A DNA stretch of 22,869 bases from positions 1 through 22,869 of the forward strand of contig DATBEM010000254.1 of NCBI GenBank assembly GCA_036276115.1, in the 5' to 3' direction. Below the pieces are notes generated by a model, which saw nothing but the letters and a program-made list of their open reading frames with translations, searched no databases and had not been told where the DNA came from. Positions 1 to 12,269 of this stretch are shown here, piece by piece. The first letter of the stretch is position 1. Each line of letters begins with the position of its first letter. Made by a program: the position numbers and the translations under genes. This DNA is from Trebonia sp036276115. Its GTDB lineage: Bacteria; Actinomycetota; Actinomycetes; Streptosporangiales; Streptosporangiaceae.

Positions 1-1
1 C

Positions 2-421
2 CTGGCGGGGCTGCGGTTCAACGAGATGGTCGCCCGCGGGGAGCTGGCCGCCCCGATCGTGCTCGGCCGCGACCACCTGGACACCGGCTCGGTCGCCTCC
101 CCGTACCGGGAGACCGAGGGCATGGCCGACGGGTCGGACGCCATCGCCGACTGGCCGCTGCTGAACGCGCTCGTCAACACCGCCTCCGGCGCGTCCTGGG
201 TGTCCATCCACCACGGCGGCGGGGTCGGCATCGGGCGCTCCATCCACGCCGGGCAGGTCTGCGTGGCCGACGGCACCGCCCTGGCGGCGGCCAAGCTGGA
301 GCGCGTCTTGACCAACGACCCGGGCACGGGCGTCATCCGGCACGCCGACGCCGGCTACGAGAGCGCCCGGCGGCTGGCGGCCGCGAGCTCGCTGACCGTG
401 AGCGTCGAGCCCGGGCCGTGA
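2..421 (+). CDS. hutU: Urocanate hydratase (urocanase), 3' part only
   Basis: This is the C-terminal ~139 residues of urocanate hydratase; the start lies left of the window. The enzyme adds water to urocanate to give 4-imidazolone-5-propionate, the second step of histidine breakdown, in the cytoplasm with bound NAD+. The segment carries the family's conserved end: RFNEMVARGELAAPIVLGRDHLD, then GSVASPYRETEGM, then a region with SDAIADWPLLNALVNTA and SGASWVSIHHGGGVGIG (the glycine-rich stretch typical of the urocanase C-terminal domain), followed by the conserved L-x-RVLTNDPGTGVIRHADAGY. The reading frame is open from base 2. Its TGA overlaps the GTG of the next gene (GTGA, 418-421), so translation is probably coupled to hutF. 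Identification is very secure; only the 5' end is missing. Confidence 0.96.
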   Translation: MAGLRFNEMVARGELAAPIVLGRDHLDTGSVASPYRETEGMADGSDAIADWPLLNALVNTASGASWVSIHHGGGVGIGRSIHAGQVCVADGTALAAAKLERVLTNDPGTGVIRHADAGYESARRLAAASSLTVSVEPGP

Positions 422-1824
422 CCGTCCCCGGTCCCGTCCGCCGCTGGCACGCCGAGCTCGCGTGGCTCGGGGCAGCCGCTTCCCCGGCCGGCGCGAGCGT
501 GGCCCGGGACGTGCTGATCGAGGCGACCGGGGAGCGGTTCACCGCCGTCACCCCGGGCGTCCCGGCCGGCCAGGTGCCGGCCGGGACCGCCCGCCTGGCC
601 GGCATCACGCTGCCCGGCCTGGCCAACGCGCACTCGCACGCCTTCCACCGGGCGCTGCGGGGCGGCGCCGGGACCGGGGGAGACTCGTTCTGGACCTGGC
701 GGACGCGGATGTACGCGGTCGCCGGCCGGCTCGACCCGGACTCCTACCACGCGCTCGCCCGGGCCACGTTCGCCGAGATGGCCCTGGCCGGGGTCACCTG
801 CGTGGGGGAGTTTCACTACCTGCACCACGGCCCCGGCGGCGTCCCCTACGCCGACCCGAACGAGATGGGCCGCCGCCTCATCGAGGCGGCCGCCGCCGCC
901 GGGCTGCGGATCACCCTGCTCGACGCGTGCTACCTGGCGGGCGGCTTCGAGCCCGGCGGCGCCCCCCGGCCGCTGGAGGGCGTGCAGCGGCGGTTCGGCG
1001 ACGGGTCGGCCGCGGCCTGGGCGGCCCGCCTCGACCGCCTCGGCCAGCTCCCCCCGCACGCCCGGGCCGGGGCGGCGGTCCACTCGGTCCGGGCGGTCCC
1101 GCCCGCGCAGGTGCCCGAGATCATGAGCTGGTCGCGCCCGCGCGGGGCGCCGGTGCACGCCCACCTGTCGGAGCAGCCGCGCGAGAACGAGGAGGCCGCC
1201 GCCGCCTTCGGCGCGACCCCGGCCCAGCTGCTGGCAGACGCGGGCGCGCTCGGCCCGCGCTCGACCATGGTGCACGCGACCCACCTGACCGCGGGCGACA
1301 TCGCCCTGCTGGGCGACTCGCGGACGGCCGCCTGCCTGTGCCCGCTGACCGAGGCCGACCTCGCCGACGGGGTCGGCCCGGCCCCCGCCCTGGCGGCCGC
1401 CGGGTGCCCGCTGAGCCTCGGCAGCGACGGCCATAGCGCCATCGACCTGCTGGCCGAGGCCCGCTGGGTGGAGCTCGGGCAGCGGCTGGCCACCGGGCGC
1501 CGGGGGCACTTCGCCCCGGCCGCCCTGGCCGGCGCGGCCACCGGCGCCGGGCACGCCTGCCTCGGCTGGGCGGACGCGGGCACGATCGTGCCCGGCGCCT
1601 ACGCCGACCTCGTCACCCTCACGCTGGATAGCCCGCGGCTGGCGGGCGCGGCCACCGCCGCCGACCCGCTGGCGGCGGTGCTCGCGGCGGGCACCGCCGC
1701 CGACGTGCGGCACGTGACCGCCGCCGGCCGGGACATCGTCGGCGACGGCCGCCACCTGCTCATCGGCGACGTGCCGGGCGAGCTGGCCACCGCGATCGCG
1801 GCCGTCGCGGGGGTGGCCGGATGA
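418..1824 (+). CDS. hutF: Formimidoylglutamate deiminase
   Basis: A 468-residue amidohydrolase-superfamily enzyme that converts N-formimino-L-glutamate plus water to N-formyl-L-glutamate and ammonia, the branch used when histidine is degraded via formylglutamate. Metal and catalytic residues are visible: HxH at His72/His74 (ANAHSHAFHRALRG), His248 in VHAHLSEQ, His286/His289 in MVHATHL, and Asp337 in LSLGSDGHSAID. The AHLSEQ and HATHLT motifs separate HutF from guanine deaminase and chlorohydrolase relatives. The GTG start at 418 overlaps the hutU stop, and the stop overlaps the hutI start, so the three genes read as one operon. The expected next enzyme, N-formylglutamate deformylase (HutG), is not in the window. 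Length fits the actinobacterial family. Confidence 0.93.
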   Translation: MTVPGPVRRWHAELAWLGAAASPAGASVARDVLIEATGERFTAVTPGVPAGQVPAGTARLAGITLPGLANAHSHAFHRALRGGAGTGGDSFWTWRTRMYAVAGRLDPDSYHALARATFAEMALAGVTCVGEFHYLHHGPGGVPYADPNEMGRRLIEAAAAAGLRITLLDACYLAGGFEPGGAPRPLEGVQRRFGDGSAAAWAARLDRLGQLPPHARAGAAVHSVRAVPPAQVPEIMSWSRPRGAPVHAHLSEQPRENEEAAAAFGATPAQLLADAGALGPRSTMVHATHLTAGDIALLGDSRTAACLCPLTEADLADGVGPAPALAAAGCPLSLGSDGHSAIDLLAEARWVELGQRLATGRRGHFAPAALAGAATGAGHACLGWADAGTIVPGAYADLVTLTLDSPRLAGAATAADPLAAVLAAGTAADVRHVTAAGRDIVGDGRHLLIGDVPGELATAIAAVAGVAG

Positions 1825-3062
1825 GCCCGGGCAGCACCCTCATCACCGGGATCGGGGAGCTGGTCACCAACGCCGCGGGCGACGGCGAGCCGGCCGGGTT
1901 CGCCGCCCTGGCCGGGGCGGCCCTGGTCATCGAGGGCGACCGGGTCGCCTGGACCGGGCCGGCCAGCCGCGCCCCGGCGGCCGACGCGATGATCGACGCC
2001 GGCGGCCGGGCGGTCCTGCCCGGGTTCGTGGACTCCCACGCCCACCTGGTCTTCGCGGGCGAGCGGGCGGCTGAGTTCGCCGCCCGGATGGCCGGGCAGG
2101 GCTACGCCGCGGGCGGCATCCGCGCCACCGTCGCCGCGACCCGGGCCGCCGGCGACGACGAGCTCCGGGCGGGGCTGCGCCGCCTGGCGGCCGAGATGCT
2201 GGCCCAGGGGACGACGACGTTCGAGTGCAAGTCAGGGTACGGGCTGACCGTGGCCGACGAGGCCCGTTCGCTCGCGCTCGCGGCCGAGGTGACCGACGAG
2301 GTCACCTACCTGGGGGCGCACGTGGTGCCCGCCGAGTACGCCGGCGACCCGGCCGGCTACGTGGACCTCGTGTGCGGGGACATGCTGGCGGCGTGCGCGC
2401 CCCACGCGCGCTGGATCGACGTGTTCTGCGAGCGCGGCGCGTTCGACGGGGACCAGGCCCGTGCCATCCTCGCGGCCGGGCGGGCGCGCGGGCTGGTCCC
2501 CCGGGTGCATGCGGGCCAGCTCGGCCCGGGGCCGGGCGCCCAGGTCGCGGCCGAGGCCGGCGCCGCCTCGGCCGACCACTGCACGTTCCTCACCGACGCC
2601 GACATGGCTGCCCTCGCCGCGGCCGGGACCGTCGCCACGCTGCTGCCGGGGGCGGAGTTCGGCACCCGCCAGCCCTATCCCGATGCCCGCCGGCTGCTGG
2701 CCGCGGGGGTGACGGTCGCGCTCGCGACGGACTGCAACCCGGGCTCCTCCTACACCTCCAGCATGCCGTTCTGCGTCGCCCTGGCCGTCCGCGACATGCG
2801 GATGACCACCGCCGAGGCAGTGTGGGCGGCGACCGCCGGCGGCGCCCGGGCGCTACGCCGGCCCGATGTCGGCTACCTGGCCCCGGGCGCGCGGGCCGAC
2901 CTGCTCATGCTCGACGCCCCGGCTCACGCCTACCTCGCTTACCGGCCCGGGGTCCCGCTGGTCCGGGCCGTCTGGAAGTCCGGCCAGCCGGCCGCCTTGA
3001 CCAGCGGGAACATACCCGGAAGGCCGCAGCGCACCGCCCGGGGCGGGCGTACTGGCGAATAG
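1821..3062 (+). CDS. hutI: Imidazolonepropionase
   Basis: A 413-residue amidohydrolase that opens the ring of 4-imidazolone-5-propionate to give N-formimino-L-glutamate, the substrate of the HutF encoded just upstream. Motifs in order: HxH at His73/His75 (LPGFVDSHAHLVFAG), E-CKSGYGL near residues 135-142, His167 in YLGAHVVP, DVFCERGAF near 200-208, His230 in RVHAGQL, His253 in ADHCTF, and metal-binding Asp304 in LATDCNPGSSYTSSMPF. This set is diagnostic for HutI. The ATG start overlaps the hutF TGA (ATGA, 1821-1824). The last ~20 residues are Arg/Gly-rich and unlike the conserved core, probably a lineage-specific tail. It converges on sppA with only 39 bases between stops and no convincing terminator hairpin there. 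Confidence 0.95.
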   Translation: MSPGSTLITGIGELVTNAAGDGEPAGFAALAGAALVIEGDRVAWTGPASRAPAADAMIDAGGRAVLPGFVDSHAHLVFAGERAAEFAARMAGQGYAAGGIRATVAATRAAGDDELRAGLRRLAAEMLAQGTTTFECKSGYGLTVADEARSLALAAEVTDEVTYLGAHVVPAEYAGDPAGYVDLVCGDMLAACAPHARWIDVFCERGAFDGDQARAILAAGRARGLVPRVHAGQLGPGPGAQVAAEAGAASADHCTFLTDADMAALAAAGTVATLLPGAEFGTRQPYPDARRLLAAGVTVALATDCNPGSSYTSSMPFCVALAVRDMRMTTAEAVWAATAGGARALRRPDVGYLAPGARADLLMLDAPAHAYLAYRPGVPLVRAVWKSGQPAALTSGNIPGRPQRTARGGRTGE

Positions 3063-3101
3063 GCCGCTTAATCGCGCCAATAGGCAATGCCGCGTTGAGG
3101 C

Positions 3102-4874
3102 TCAGGAAATGCGCCAGCTTCCCTGCATCATCAGCGGCCCGTACGGCGACAGCCCGGCCCGGGCCGCGAGCTGCCACACGGGTCCCCAGCCGTCACTGAA
3201 CGCCGTCACCAGGCCAGGCAGGTCCAGCCCGGGCAGGCTGGCGCCAGCCGCGGCCGGCAGTGCCTCGCTGGACTCGGCCGGGCGCAGCTGGCCCAGTGGC
3301 CCGAGGCGGGGCAGGACCCGGACCGGGGCGCCGGGCGCCAGCCCCGAGCGGCGCCGGGCGATGTCGATCGCGTCCCGCACCCCGCCCGCCTGGTCGACCA
3401 GCCCGTTGGCGAGGGCATCCGCCCCGGACCAGACCCGGCCCCGCGCCAGCTCGTGCACCCGGTCCAGCGGCAGCCGCCGGCCATCGGCGACCTTGCGGGT
3501 GAAGTCGGCGTAGACCGCGTCGAGCCAGGCGTTGACCCGCGCCCAGTCGTCCTCGGTGAACGACCGGGCCAGCGAGAACATCGTCGCGTTGTCCCCGGCC
3601 GCGATGACCTCGCTGTTCACCCCGGCCCGGCCGAACAGCTCGCGCAGCACCGGCTTGGCCATGATCACCCCGATCGACCCGGTGATCGTCCCCGGCTGGG
3701 CCACGATCACGTCGGCCGCCGCCGAGACGTAGTAGCCGCCGGACGCGGCGACGTCGCCCATCGAGACGATGACGGGCTTGCCGGCCGCCCGGGCGCGGAC
3801 GACCTCCCGCCAGATCACGTCGGAGGCGGTCGCCGAGCCGCCGGGGCTGTTGACCCGGAGCACGATCGCGCGGGCCTTGTCGTCGCTGACGGCGGCGCGC
3901 AGGGCCGCCCCGGCCGTGTCCGAGCCGACGCCGGAGCCCCCGGTCCCGCCCGAGCCACGGCCGCTGCGCCCCGAGCGGATCGTCCCCTGGACGTAGACCA
4001 TCGCGACGTAGCGCTCGCCGCCGGGCGTCGTGATCCGCCGCTGCACCTCCTGCTGGACGTTGGCGAAGGCGGTCCCCCGCTGGTAGCGGTGCAGGTACAG
4101 CAGGGTCGCCTCGGGGCCGGCGGCCTTGCGGGCCGCGTCGTAGACCTCATCGCGGTAGCCGAGCTCGTCGACCAGGCCCTCGTCGAGGGCCTGGGCGGCC
4201 AGGAACGGGCCGCGGGCGAACAGGTCGCGGGCGCGGGCGGGGGTCTTGCCGCGGGTAGCGGCGATCCCGCCCGCGATCTGCTCGGTCACCGAGCCCAGCA
4301 GCCGCTCGCCCGCCTCGCGGGCGGGGCCGCTGAACCCGGTCCCGGTCAGCGGCTCGGCGGCCGACTTGTACTCCCAGCGCTGGGCGCTCTGGAAGGCGAC
4401 GCCGACCTTGGCCAGCGCGTCGTGCAGGAACAGCTGCTCGATGGCGGGCCCGGTCAGGCCGAGCGCGCCCGTCGGCTGCAGCCAGATCTTGTCGAACGCC
4501 GTCGCCAGGTAGTACGGCAGGTTCCCCTGCACGAACTCGCCGAACGTCTCCGCCCAGGCGATCGCGGGCTTGCCCGTCGCCCGGAAGGCCTCCACCGCGG
4601 CCCGCAGCTCCTGGATGACGGCCATCCCGAGGCGGCTCCCGCCGACCTTCACCACCAGCACCCGGACCCGGTCATCGGCGGCCGCCCGGCCCAGCGCCTC
4701 CAGCGTGTCGGGCAGCCGCGGCCGGCGCATCGTCAGCAGCGCGGCCAGCGGGTCGTTCGGCGGCCCCTCGGCCAGTCCCTCGGTAAGGTCGAGCTCCAGG
4801 ATCAGCGGCCCGGTCCGCGGCCGCCGCAGGCGGTTGAGCTGGCTGGAGAACTGGCTGGTGAGCGCGTCTGCCAT
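3102..4874 (-). CDS. sppA: Signal peptide peptidase SppA, 67-kDa (protease IV) type
   Basis: A 590-residue serine protease of the S49 family with the duplicated (long) architecture. Family members cleave leftover signal peptides and other membrane-associated peptides using a Ser-Lys dyad, with lysine from the N-terminal half and serine from the C-terminal half. Here Lys170 lies in QRWEYKSAAEPLTG and Ser378 in GDVAASGGYYVSAAAD, followed by PGTITGSIGV; VLRVNSPGGSATASD near 338-352 is also diagnostic. Unusually, the N-terminus (MADALTSQFSSQLNRLRRPR) shows no hydrophobic anchor, so membrane association would have to be peripheral. Residues ~301-321 form a Gly/Ser-rich loop (GRGSGGTGGSG) longer than the short loop usual at this junction. 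The ATG at 4874 is the first plausible start. It is divergent from the NYN gene and convergent with hutI. Confidence 0.93.
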   Translation of the reverse strand: MADALTSQFSSQLNRLRRPRTGPLILELDLTEGLAEGPPNDPLAALLTMRRPRLPDTLEALGRAAADDRVRVLVVKVGGSRLGMAVIQELRAAVEAFRATGKPAIAWAETFGEFVQGNLPYYLATAFDKIWLQPTGALGLTGPAIEQLFLHDALAKVGVAFQSAQRWEYKSAAEPLTGTGFSGPAREAGERLLGSVTEQIAGGIAATRGKTPARARDLFARGPFLAAQALDEGLVDELGYRDEVYDAARKAAGPEATLLYLHRYQRGTAFANVQQEVQRRITTPGGERYVAMVYVQGTIRSGRSGRGSGGTGGSGVGSDTAGAALRAAVSDDKARAIVLRVNSPGGSATASDVIWREVVRARAAGKPVIVSMGDVAASGGYYVSAAADVIVAQPGTITGSIGVIMAKPVLRELFGRAGVNSEVIAAGDNATMFSLARSFTEDDWARVNAWLDAVYADFTRKVADGRRLPLDRVHELARGRVWSGADALANGLVDQAGGVRDAIDIARRRSGLAPGAPVRVLPRLGPLGQLRPAESSEALPAAAGASLPGLDLPGLVTAFSDGWGPVWQLAARAGLSPYGPLMMQGSWRIS

Positions 4875-4960
4875 GCGCCCTAGCTTACGACCGCGACGCT
4901 ACCCTTTGATTGCCTGGCCAGCACGTTGACTTTTTACCAGCAGAGAACCGGGTGACACCT

Positions 4961-5485
4961 GTGCCTGACCCCCGCCGGGGCGACCTGACCGTCATCGTTG
5001 ACGTCGCGAACGTGATGGGCGCCCGCGCCGACGGCTGGTGGAAGGACCGGGCGGCCGCGGCGCTGCGGCTGTGCCGCGAGGTGGCCGCGCTGGCGGCCCG
5101 GGGCGTCGCCGAGGCGGACCTGCCCGCCGGCCTGCCCGCGCCGGAAGCGACGGCGCCCGGGGACGCGGTCCCCGGGCCGGCAGGCGCGGGGCCGGACGAG
5201 CGCGTGTACCCGGGCTGGGTGCTGGTGCTGGAGGGACGCGCCCGGCAAGCTGCGGATGCGCTGGGCGTCGTCGGCGAAAGCCGTGAATCTCGTCTGGACC
5301 TGGACGGCGCGGGTTTGGCGAGCGTCGTCCTGGCAAGTGGATCAGGGGATGACACGATCGTTCGCCAGCTTGCTGACTTGGGCGGACGCGTTGTCGTCAC
5401 GACAGCGGACCGGGAACTGCGGGCCCGGTGCGAGCGGGCGGGGGCGGTCGTTACCGGTCCTCGATGGCTCTTGGGGCTGTTGTAG
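4961..5485 (+). CDS. NYN/PIN-like domain protein (putative RNase-fold)
   Basis: A protein of about 174 residues from the GTG at 4961; an in-frame TTG at 4910 would add 17 residues, but the GTG has a GGTGA ribosome-site-like sequence five bases upstream and is followed directly by the conserved domain. The core resembles the NYN/PIN-like nuclease fold: an N-terminal strand with VIVDVANVMG (Asp14, Asn17), a central strand VYPGWVLVLEGRA, then SGSGDDTIVRQLAD with Asp130/Asp131, and VVVTTADRELRARC with Asp150/Arg151, ending in PRWLLGLL. These acidic positions match the metal-site pattern of PIN/NYN proteins. Relatives in actinomycete genomes are often labelled NTP pyrophosphohydrolase, which I do not think the motifs support. 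A Pro/Ala-rich spacer (~53-80) separates the two halves. No substrate can be inferred. Confidence 0.75.
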   Translation: MPDPRRGDLTVIVDVANVMGARADGWWKDRAAAALRLCREVAALAARGVAEADLPAGLPAPEATAPGDAVPGPAGAGPDERVYPGWVLVLEGRARQAADALGVVGESRESRLDLDGAGLASVVLASGSGDDTIVRQLADLGGRVVVTTADRELRARCERAGAVVTGPRWLLGLL

Positions 5486-5500
5486 ACCCGTAATATAAAA
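5469..5500 (+). promoter_or_regulatory. Possible promoter ahead of the small membrane protein gene
   Basis: An AT-rich patch (TAATATAAAA, 5491-5500) stands out in otherwise GC-rich DNA just after the NYN stop. It contains a good -10-like TAATAT, with a poor -35-like TCTTGG (5469-5474) 16 bases upstream. If used, it would give a leader of roughly 120 bases before the start at 5625. Weak evidence based on composition and position. Confidence 0.25.
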
Positions 5501-5624
5501 GAGACTCGCCCGCCCTTGCATGGCACTGCATTGAGGTAGCGCTGCCCATGCCCAGACCCGATTGTCGTGTAACGCTCGCTATGCGACCAGCTACCGTCCG
5601 CTTTTCGACTGGAGACTGTTGCGC

Positions 5625-5876
5625 ATGTACGTGATCTTCATCGTTGCCATCGCCCTCATCGCGGCCCTTTTCTTCTTCGTGGACCGGGGCCTGAAGGCAG
5701 TCCAGCGCGGCCGTCGCCGCCGGCACGCGGCCCAGCGCCTCGTCGCCGCCGCGCGCAGGGCCCAGCAGGACTACCGCCACGAGGCAATGGAGCGCGAGGT
5801 GAGCTCGGCCCTGACCGCCGTCCTGCCGGTGATCACCACCGACGAGGAAGACCGCGGCCCCCGCAAGGTCGCCTGA
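5625..5876 (+). CDS. Small single-span membrane protein, unknown function
   Basis: An 83-residue protein starting at the ATG at 5625, which has GGAGA nine bases upstream. A longer in-frame reading from 5562 exists but lacks a ribosome site and would place polar residues ahead of the membrane segment. Residues 1-18 (MYVIFIVAIALIAALFFF) form one strongly hydrophobic helix, followed by a highly basic stretch (GLKAVQRGRRRRHAAQRL) and a charged, probably helical cytoplasmic part ending in an acidic TTDEEDRG tail. By the positive-inside rule the C-terminus should face the cytoplasm. It lies 13 bases ahead of the phosphoesterase gene and may be co-transcribed with it. I do not recognise a named family. 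Confidence 0.7.
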   Translation: MYVIFIVAIALIAALFFFVDRGLKAVQRGRRRRHAAQRLVAAARRAQQDYRHEAMEREVSSALTAVLPVITTDEEDRGPRKVA

Positions 5877-5889
5877 GCCCTGATTCCTG

Positions 5890-6384
5890 ATGCGGGTCGT
5901 CGTCTTGTCCGATACTCATGCGCCCCGGCGGTGGAAGTCGTGCCCGGCGCCAGTGGCGGCGCACCTGCGCGACGCGGACCTCATCGTGCACGCCGGTGAC
6001 GTCTGCACCGCCTCCGTCCTGGCCGAGCTCGCTCAGTACGCGCCGGTCACCGCCGTCGTCGGCAACAACGACGGCCCCGACGTCGCCGCCTGGGGAGCGA
6101 CCGCGACCGCCGAGCTGGACGCCGGCGGCCTCGCGGTGGCAGTGATCCACGACAGCGGCGCCGCCGCGGGGCGGCTGAACCGGATGCGCCGCCAGTTCCC
6201 CGCGGCCGCCCTGGTGGTGTTCGGCCACTCGCACATCCCGCTCGATGAGGCTGCCCCCGGCGGCTTCCGCATCTTCAACCCCGGATCGCCAACCGACCGC
6301 CGCCGCCAGCCGCACGGCACGATCGGCCTGCTCGACATCGCCGGCGGCGAGCTTCGGGCCGCTGCGATCATCCCCGTTACGTAA
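5890..6384 (+). CDS. YfcE/MJ0936-family metallophosphoesterase
   Basis: A 164-residue calcineurin-like phosphoesterase of the compact YfcE type. All metal-binding motifs are present: DTH (Asp8, His10), HAGD (Asp37), GNND (Asn60, Asp61), His87 in VIHDSG, and GHSH (His113, His115), followed by the family's FNPGSPTDRR. Members hydrolyse phosphodiesters such as artificial substrates and, in some cases, cyclic nucleotides; the physiological substrate cannot be told from sequence. In this family His87 is usually followed by glycine (HG), whereas here two residues, Asp-Ser, intervene, a small oddity near the active site. It starts 13 bases after the small membrane protein and has no clear ribosome site, suggesting translational coupling. 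It ends ahead of a strong hairpin at 6511-6547 shared with the convergent glgB. Confidence 0.9.
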   Translation: MRVVVLSDTHAPRRWKSCPAPVAAHLRDADLIVHAGDVCTASVLAELAQYAPVTAVVGNNDGPDVAAWGATATAELDAGGLAVAVIHDSGAAAGRLNRMRRQFPAAALVVFGHSHIPLDEAAPGGFRIFNPGSPTDRRRQPHGTIGLLDIAGGELRAAAIIPVT

Positions 6385-6510
6385 CTGCCGGGGCCCGGCG
6401 CCGCCCCTGATTGCCGTCGTCTGGCTTCATATGCGCGCCCAATCGACGGCACTTCTGCGGGCATTCCTGATAACAGCAAGGTGGAAGCCCGGGCGGGGCA
6501 GAAGCGGACG

Positions 6511-6547
6511 AGCCGCCGGCCGCGCCCCAGGGGCGCGGCCGGCGGCT
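6511..6547. terminator. Long perfect GC hairpin between yfcE-like gene and glgB
   Basis: Two perfectly complementary 18-base arms (6511-6528 and 6530-6547, arm begins AGCCGCCGGCC) with a single base at the centre; in RNA a few inner pairs would open to form the loop. It lies 34 bases beyond the glgB stop and 127 bases beyond the phosphoesterase stop, where two convergent genes need termination. No T-run follows on either strand, as is common for actinobacterial GC-hairpin terminators. Confidence 0.65.
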
Positions 6548-6581
6548 CGCGGCCGCGCGGTACTGGCTATCTCGGGCCGGG

Positions 6582-8921
<2,340 letters not shown>

Positions 8922-8949
8922 AGGGCAGCTCGCGAGTTCTGGTCCGGGG

Positions 8950-10305
8950 CTAGAAGTCTGCCAGGGACTCTAGCGGGATTGTCAGCCAGGACGGCCGGTG
9001 CCTGGCCTCGTAGAGCACCTCGTACACGGCCTTGTCGAGCTGGAGTGCCCGCAGCAGGACCCGGTTGGCGTCAGGGTCGAGCCCGCCGGCCTCCTTGTAG
9101 CCAGCGCAGAACGCGGCCGCGTTGCGCCGTGCCCAGTCGCGGGCCTTGCCGCTCAGCGTCGGCTCGTCCGGGTGGCCGATGAGCTGGTGGCGCGCCGCGT
9201 AGTCGAACGAGCGGAGCATCCCGGCCACGTCGCGCAGGGGCGATGACCGGGCGCGGCGCTGGGCCAGCGGGGTGGCGGGCTCGCCCTCGAAGTCGAGGAC
9301 CACCCAGCCGTTCTCGGTCCGCAGCACCTGGCCCAGGTGGTAGTCCCCGTGCACGCGCTGCACCGGGAACGGCCCCTGGAGCCGGGCGAGCTGAGAGTAC
9401 GCCTCGCCGATCGTGTCGGCGTACTTGGCGAGCTCGGGGACCGCCGAGACGGTCAGGTCGAGCTTGCGGAACATCTGCTCGGTGAGCTCGCCGATCGCCT
9501 CGGTCGGCAGCTCGTCGGTGCCGAACGCCGCGGCGAGGTCCGCGTGGATCTGCGCGGTGGCGGCGCCGAGCCGCCGGGCCTCCCCGGCGAAGTCGCCGCC
9601 GGCCGCCGCCGCGCGGATGTCCGCCCCGGCGGCGGTGTCCGGCAGCGCGTACAGGTCGCGGACGCTGGTGGCGGCCAGCGTCCAGCCATCGGTGGCCAGC
9701 CGCAGGTACTGCGACAAGATCGCCAGGACGGTGGTCACGCCTTCGAGCCGGGTCTGCGCCCAGCCGAGCGGCTGGGCGATGTGCGAGGAGCCGAGCCCGG
9801 CGAGGGCGGCGGTCACCTCCAGGTCCGGGTTCGGGCCGGGGGCGAGCCGCCGGAACACCTTGAGGATGGACTCGTCGCCGTAGACCAGGCTGGTGTTGGA
9901 CTGCTCGACCGACAGCACCAGGCTGCCCAGCCCGGCGGAGAACTCCGCGCCGGGGATCTTGTGCAGGGAGATGCCGTTGAAGGCGACCTCGCCGGCGAAG
10001 CCCGCAAGCAGCGGCTTCGTCAGGTCGCCGTCGTGGAGCGCGTCGTAGGCGATCCGGCCGCCCTCATCCGGGCCGATGACGGCGTGCCGCAGCCGGTCCG
10101 GGACGTGGTCCCGGAAGCCGACCAGCACCTGGTAGTAGTCGACCGTCGTCCCATAGGACACGGAGATGATCAGGTGCCGGAGTTCCGGATCCCCGCCGAC
10201 AACCAGCGTGTCGGCAACGATTGCCAAGTCCCGGAGGCCATGTCCCTTGCCGGCGAACCAGCGCTGCTCCACCAGCCACGTCGCTAGTGTTTCCTCGAAA
10301 ACCAT
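8950..10305 (-). CDS. mak: Maltokinase
   Basis: A 451-residue kinase that phosphorylates maltose with ATP to alpha-maltose-1-phosphate, the donor for GlgE; also called Pep2 in actinomycetes. The N-terminal signature LVEQRWFAGKG (11-21) is typical of maltokinases. The phosphotransferase core shows SNTSLVYGDESILKVFRRL with ATP-site Lys149, catalytic RVHGDYHLGQVL with Asp321, and metal-binding VVLDFEGEP with Asp338, as in aminoglycoside-kinase-like folds. The LRDVAGMLRSFDYAA segment that follows is also conserved. It is a stand-alone gene here, not fused to treS as in some relatives. It lies between treS (112 bases upstream, with a small hairpin) and glgB (28 bases downstream). The ATG at 10305 is preceded by GGGAA seven bases upstream. 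Confidence 0.94.
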   Translation of the reverse strand: MVFEETLATWLVEQRWFAGKGHGLRDLAIVADTLVVGGDPELRHLIISVSYGTTVDYYQVLVGFRDHVPDRLRHAVIGPDEGGRIAYDALHDGDLTKPLLAGFAGEVAFNGISLHKIPGAEFSAGLGSLVLSVEQSNTSLVYGDESILKVFRRLAPGPNPDLEVTAALAGLGSSHIAQPLGWAQTRLEGVTTVLAILSQYLRLATDGWTLAATSVRDLYALPDTAAGADIRAAAAGGDFAGEARRLGAATAQIHADLAAAFGTDELPTEAIGELTEQMFRKLDLTVSAVPELAKYADTIGEAYSQLARLQGPFPVQRVHGDYHLGQVLRTENGWVVLDFEGEPATPLAQRRARSSPLRDVAGMLRSFDYAARHQLIGHPDEPTLSGKARDWARRNAAAFCAGYKEAGGLDPDANRVLLRALQLDKAVYEVLYEARHRPSWLTIPLESLADF

Positions 10306-10385
10306 GGCCTCGTTCCCATTCAGGTAGCCTCTGCCGACTCAGTCGGCCTTGTCGGCTCGGTCAAGCCACGTCAGCCGCATCGCCA

Positions 10386-10405
10386 CCCCGGGTACCGGCC
10401 CGGGG
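10386..10405 (-). promoter_or_regulatory. Small hairpin in treS-mak intergenic region
   Basis: Seven-base arms CCCCGGG/CCCGGGG (10386-10392 and 10399-10405) enclose six bases, 13 bases beyond the treS stop. It may partly attenuate read-through into mak or stabilise the treS transcript end. Short GC-rich arms arise by chance in such DNA, so support is weak. Confidence 0.3.
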
Positions 10406-10417
10406 GGAGATACCGGG

Positions 10418-12217
<1,800 letters not shown>

Positions 12218-12269
12218 TGCTGGAGTCTCCTGGGATATGCGCAAACCGACGCATGCCAGGCTAACGCCT

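Noticed and set aside
355..1755. A 466-codon minus frame opposite hutF
   Set aside because: Arg/Gly/Ala-rich with no motif; hutF motifs on plus are decisive.
3058..3085. AATAGGC direct repeats between hutI and sppA as a terminator or site
   Set aside because: Two seven-base copies without dyad symmetry; too short to support a function.
3453..4883. A 476-codon plus-strand frame opposite sppA
   Set aside because: Low-complexity Arg/Gly/Val-rich translation, no domain, fully antisense to a well-supported SppA.
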